This document shows positions 60,858 to 64,000 of a stretch of 64,000 bases of DNA, one piece after another; position 1 is the first letter of the stretch, and every line of letters begins with the position of its first letter. A program made the translations under genes and the position numbers. The notes below the pieces were generated by a model, which searched no databases, was not told where the DNA came from, and saw nothing but the letters and a program-made list of their open reading frames with translations. Origin of the DNA: Methanomassiliicoccaceae archaeon UBA71 (lineage in GTDB: Archaea; Thermoplasmatota; Thermoplasmata; Methanomassiliicoccales; Methanomethylophilaceae); the NCBI GenBank assembly GCA_002504405.1, contig DARO01000005.1:62001-126000 (forward strand), written 5' to 3'.

Positions 60858-61517
60858 TCACATCGGGTCGTCCGCCAGGATGTAGTCCAGGATGTCGGCG
60901 ATGTTGTCCGAGAACACGGTATGGGTAGCCGCCTCCTGCGTCCACGGGTCTGTGGGGTTGAAAGCTATTGACATCCCGGAGTTCTTGAACATCGGGATGT
61001 CGGTGAACGAGTTGCCCACGGACACGGTCCTCTCGGGGACCGTCCCGTACTTCTCTATGAACCTCCTCACGTTGATTCCCTTGTCCTTGAGATCCACGTT
61101 CATCCTGCCTTCGCCGGTTAGGGTGCCGTCTGGGTTGGAGCAGATCTCGTCGGCCACGTAGTCGTCGAACCCGAACTCCAGGGTCAGCATGGCGGCGGCG
61201 CGGTCTATCCCCCCACTGACGATCACGGACCGTATCCCGTTGGCGCTCAGACAGGCGATGGTCTCCTGTATGCCGCCGATGAGCGGCATATCCCTGAACA
61301 GCACCGCGATCTCATCGATCGTGACATCCGGCCTCTTCGATGTCCAGAGTGCTATGTCGCGTCTCATGAACTCAGGTTCGTCGATCTCGCCGTTGACGAA
61401 CGCCTGATATGCCTCCTCGTTGTTGACCTCGAAGCACTCATGCACCCAGCACCATGAGCTCCTGAGCTTCGTGAGAGTGCCGTCCATGTCGAAGCAGACG
61501 AGATCGTATTTCCTCAT
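60858..61517 (-). CDS. HAD-superfamily phosphatase, phosphoserine phosphatase-like
   Basis: 219 residues. Motif I FDMDGTLTKL, motif II VIVSGGID, motif IV GNSFTDIPMF. The overall plan resembles SerB; substrate not certain because the C1 cap is short. Followed downstream on the same strand by no gene; 39 nt from the ABC permease upstream. Confidence 0.85.
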   Translation of the reverse strand: MRKYDLVCFDMDGTLTKLRSSWCWVHECFEVNNEEAYQAFVNGEIDEPEFMRRDIALWTSKRPDVTIDEIAVLFRDMPLIGGIQETIACLSANGIRSVIVSGGIDRAAAMLTLEFGFDDYVADEICSNPDGTLTGEGRMNVDLKDKGINVRRFIEKYGTVPERTVSVGNSFTDIPMFKNSGMSIAFNPTDPWTQEAATHTVFSDNIADILDYILADDPM

Positions 61518-61556
61518 GAGGTCCCCATATGCCGGGCTCCCCTATAAGAGGGTGCA

Positions 61557-62414
61557 TCACCGCTTCCTGGCGACCATCGCCACGGCCACGGCGAAGAACA
61601 CCGCGGTTATGCCGAGCACGTACAGAAGGCTGGTCGCAGCATCGAACTGGAACCCTCCTAGGAAGAGGTCGAATCCCATGTCGGATCTGAACGCATCCAC
61701 CGTCTCGGCAGGAGCGCCAAGGAACGCCTCGTCCATGGCCTCGCCCGCCAGGAGGTTCCTGAACACTGCCCCCATGTGGCTCGCCGGAACCAGGGTCCCG
61801 ATGGTCTGCATGGCCGAGGGCATCGTCCCCATGGGCATGTATATCCCGCACAGGAACCCGATCAGCACGCTAACCACGACGAACAGACCCGAGAACGCGC
61901 CGCTTGTCCTTATGAACGAGCAGATCGCATACATTATGATGGATGCCGAGAGGGCCGAAGGGATCAACAGGATCGCGCTCGCGGCCGCTCCCGTCACAGA
62001 GAGGGGACACCCTGTGGCGTACAGGTACACCAGGCAGATGGCCAGCGTCACCGCGCTCATGACGATGCCGACGACAAAGGTGCTGATGATGTTCCCTGCC
62101 GCGAAGGCCGCAGGGCTCATGGGCGTGACGAGGAAGTCGCGGATCCTTCCACTCTCCCTGTCTGTCACGAGAGTCTGGAGGGCTCCGGCCGACGTTGTCA
62201 CGGGGACTATCCCAAGTATCCCGGACAGCACCCATGCATCGACAAGGTTCCCCATCCCCGGAGTGTCCGGGTAGCTGTCGATGAGCATGTTCCTGAGGAA
62301 AAGCAGGTACAGCATCACGACGATCAGGACAGCCATCAGGGAGAAGAACACCGCGCCGCGGTCCCTGAAGTAGCACAGGGAGTTGCGCTTGGCGAGGGCG
62401 AGCACGGCATTCAT
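61557..62414 (-). CDS. ABC-2 type transporter permease
   Basis: 285 residues with six hydrophobic segments and the ABC-2 signature LVTDRESGRIRDFLVTPMSP between the second and third. Works with the ATPase encoded just upstream (4-nt overlap). Daunorubicin/multidrug exporter-like; substrate unknown. Confidence 0.9.
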   Translation of the reverse strand: MNAVLALAKRNSLCYFRDRGAVFFSLMAVLIVVMLYLLFLRNMLIDSYPDTPGMGNLVDAWVLSGILGIVPVTTSAGALQTLVTDRESGRIRDFLVTPMSPAAFAAGNIISTFVVGIVMSAVTLAICLVYLYATGCPLSVTGAAASAILLIPSALSASIIMYAICSFIRTSGAFSGLFVVVSVLIGFLCGIYMPMGTMPSAMQTIGTLVPASHMGAVFRNLLAGEAMDEAFLGAPAETVDAFRSDMGFDLFLGGFQFDAATSLLYVLGITAVFFAVAVAMVARKR

Positions 62415-63313
62415 TCGCCCTGCCCCCCTGTGATACGTATGAACGCATCGTCCAGAGTTCCCATTCTGACCTCGTAGGACTCCACAATGTCAAGCAGCAG
62501 CTGTATGATCGATGCCGATTCGAGGGTCGTCCTCAGCGGAATCGAGAACGTCCCGCGGCTCTCCTCGAATCCGATGCCCTCGGATTCCAGCCTCCTCCTG
62601 ACCTCGTCAGCGTCCTTGGCCACAAGGGTCATCCTGTCGGTGCTGTACTCCTCCTTCAGTTCGGACGGCGTCCCATGAGCGACGATCCTCCCGCCGTCGA
62701 TCACGACGACATCGTCCGCATCGGCCGCCTCCTCCATGTAGTGGGTCGTAAGCAGGACGGTCATGCCCGATCCCCTGTTGAGGCCCATCACCATGTCCCA
62801 TATGTGCTTCCTGGTCTTCGGGTCCAGCCCCGATGTCGGCTCGTCCAGCAGCAACAGCCTGGGGCCGTGCACGAGGGCCCTGGCTATGTCGGCTCTGCGC
62901 CTCTGGCCCCCCGAGAGCTTCCCGTAGTGGCGGTCGGCGAAGTCCGTGGCGTCCGCCTTCTCCAGGGCGGATCCTACGGCCGCGTCCAGATCGCTTCCGT
63001 GGAGCCCGTACAGGCATCCCCTCACCGTCACGTTCTCCCTGACGGTAAGCCTCGGGTCCATCATCGGGTCCTGGAAAACAACTCCGATGTCCCTCTTGAC
63101 GTCGGGGTCGTTGACGTCCCTGCCGAAGATCTTCAGCTCCCCGGAGTCATGGTCGAGGAGTGAGCAGATGATGGATATCGTCGTGGATTTGCCTGCACCG
63201 TTTGGTCCCAGGAATGCGAAGAACGATCCCTCTGGGACATCGAATGATATGCTGTCCACCGCCCTGACGTCCCCATACGACTTCACCAGGTTGCGGACGG
63301 ATATGGCCGACAT
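62411..63313 (-). CDS. ABC transporter ATPase
   Basis: 300 residues. Walker A FLGPNGAGKST, signature YGKLSGGQRRRADIARAL, Walker B LLLLDEPTSGLD. The C-terminal extension (from 220) is typical of DrrA-like exporters. ATG 63313 preferred; TTG 63322 adds three residues. Confidence 0.94.
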   Translation of the reverse strand: MSAISVRNLVKSYGDVRAVDSISFDVPEGSFFAFLGPNGAGKSTTISIICSLLDHDSGELKIFGRDVNDPDVKRDIGVVFQDPMMDPRLTVRENVTVRGCLYGLHGSDLDAAVGSALEKADATDFADRHYGKLSGGQRRRADIARALVHGPRLLLLDEPTSGLDPKTRKHIWDMVMGLNRGSGMTVLLTTHYMEEAADADDVVVIDGGRIVAHGTPSELKEEYSTDRMTLVAKDADEVRRRLESEGIGFEESRGTFSIPLRTTLESASIIQLLLDIVESYEVRMGTLDDAFIRITGGQGE

Positions 63314-63394
63314 GAGTGCCAATCGCCCGTTTGCTATTCAATCGTTGGGGCTCCCGATGGCAACATTTACAACGGTTACCGCCATCCTCCAACC

Positions 63395-64000
63395 ATGATA
63401 ACGATCATCGGCACAGGCCACGTGTTCAATCTGGCGGAGCCCGTGTCGTTCATCGTCAAGAACACCTGGCCGGATGCCGTGCTGATCGAGCTGGATGTGT
63501 CCAGGTACATGTCCCTCATGGCAGCGTCAAAGGGCGGGCAGGAGGAGGCGGGAGCGAAGGCGCCGGAGATGTCCGCTATATACAAGCAGACCTCCCGCTA
63601 TCAGCAAAGGATGTCCGAGGAGTATGGCGCCGAGCTTGGCGGGGAGTTCCTCGCCGCCGTCAACGCCGGTAAGCTCGTCGGTGCCGAGATCCTGCCCATC
63701 GATACCGACGTCATGGAGGTCATGAACTCCATGTGGGCGGAGATGTCCGTAAAGGAGAGGCTTCGCTACCGGATGTCCGGCATCTCGGACAGCATAGGCG
63801 GCCGTCGCAAGGTGGACAAGGTCCAGAGCGAGTTCGCGGACAACGAGGAGGCCTACATCGAGGGTATGCGCCGCAGGTATCCGACCCTGGTCAGGAAGCT
63901 CATCGACGAACGTAACGAGCATATGGCGGAGCAGATCAACGAGGCATCCGGCAGGTTCTCCAACATGGTCGTCGTTGTGGGGGACGCCCATGTCGAGGGG
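63395..64000 (+). CDS. TraB/PrgY-family protein, 3' end outside the window
   Basis: At least 202 residues. Conserved TraB features: IIGTGHVFNLAEPVSFIV at the N-terminus, AVLIELDVSRY, LVRKLIDERNEHMAEQI and VVVVGDAHVEG at the window end. Family members are Tiki/TraB-like, with proposed metal-dependent protease or signal-inhibitor roles; C-terminal membrane helices expected beyond the window. Divergent from the ABC transporter. Confidence 0.8.
   Translation, partial: MITIIGTGHVFNLAEPVSFIVKNTWPDAVLIELDVSRYMSLMAASKGGQEEAGAKAPEMSAIYKQTSRYQQRMSEEYGAELGGEFLAAVNAGKLVGAEILPIDTDVMEVMNSMWAEMSVKERLRYRMSGISDSIGGRRKVDKVQSEFADNEEAYIEGMRRRYPTLVRKLIDERNEHMAEQINEASGRFSNMVVVVGDAHVEG

Noticed and set aside
60556..60945. 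Minus-strand frame in the gap between the zinc-ribbon gene and the HAD gene
   Set aside because: It overlaps both real genes, has an Arg/Ser/Pro-rich composition and no recognisable domain or ribosome binding site.

Overview
The window reads as a GC-rich euryarchaeal chromosome, most likely a methanogen of the Thermoplasmatota (Methanomassiliicoccales-like). The archaeal identity is direct: aIF5B, aIF2-gamma, GatDE, ribosomal proteins L7Ae, S28e, L24e, S6e and L30e, RNA polymerase subunits H, B, A' and A'', a GINS protein, pantoate kinase and AglB-type oligosaccharyltransferase. The methanogen assignment rests on a DUF2099 protein (putative methanogenesis marker 8), a DUF1638 protein and HypB. 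An unsplit 1200-residue RpoB and near-absence of TAG stops point to the Thermoplasmatota methanogens. The species call is inference.

Layout. 1-6012: heptose and cell-surface glycan genes (the C-terminal part of an HddA-like kinase, a fused GmhA-GmhB protein, GtrA, membrane proteins, a GT87-like transferase) interrupted by ilvE. 6467-9544: rpl7ae-rps28e-rpl24e-ndk-infB, then a cardiolipin-synthase-like protein without HKD residues. 11005-13017: rps6e, aIF2-gamma and a PIN protein. 13055-16535: DUF2099, cyclophilin, a tocopherol-cyclase-like protein and dapB.

16758-22062 is the least ordinary part: a 5.3-kb integrated element at the 3' end of tRNA-Lys(CUU). It is bounded by 22-bp identical direct repeats with 27-nt inverted repeats just inside them. 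It carries a Rep-like protein, a GC-rich hairpin block, an AT-rich restriction-modification module (PD-ExK nuclease and DGPY methyltransferase), an AbrB-like regulator and a tyrosine recombinase.

22249-32535: CBS protein, WalJ-like hydrolase, GINS, DUF167, Toprim, tmk, coaBC, pantoate kinase, DUF357, prs, proS, DUF1638, trmI and MerR. 32716-41733: tRNA-Lys(UUU) followed by the RNA polymerase operon rpoH-rpoB-rpoA1-rpoA2-rpl30e-nusA. 41798-50100: a radical SAM protein, pyrF, then an 1851-residue AglB-like protein and a secreted, membrane-anchored partner that appears to begin at CTG. 50140-64000: translin, truA, purD, hypB, gatDE, a flavoprotein, an MFS transporter, an Mtq2-like methylase, an MBL hydrolase, a zinc-ribbon protein, a SerB-like phosphatase, an ABC exporter and a truncated TraB-family gene.

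Gene starts fall into two visible classes: TATA boxes about 26 nt upstream of the start codon (likely leaderless mRNAs) and Shine-Dalgarno-led starts inside operons, several of which use TTG.
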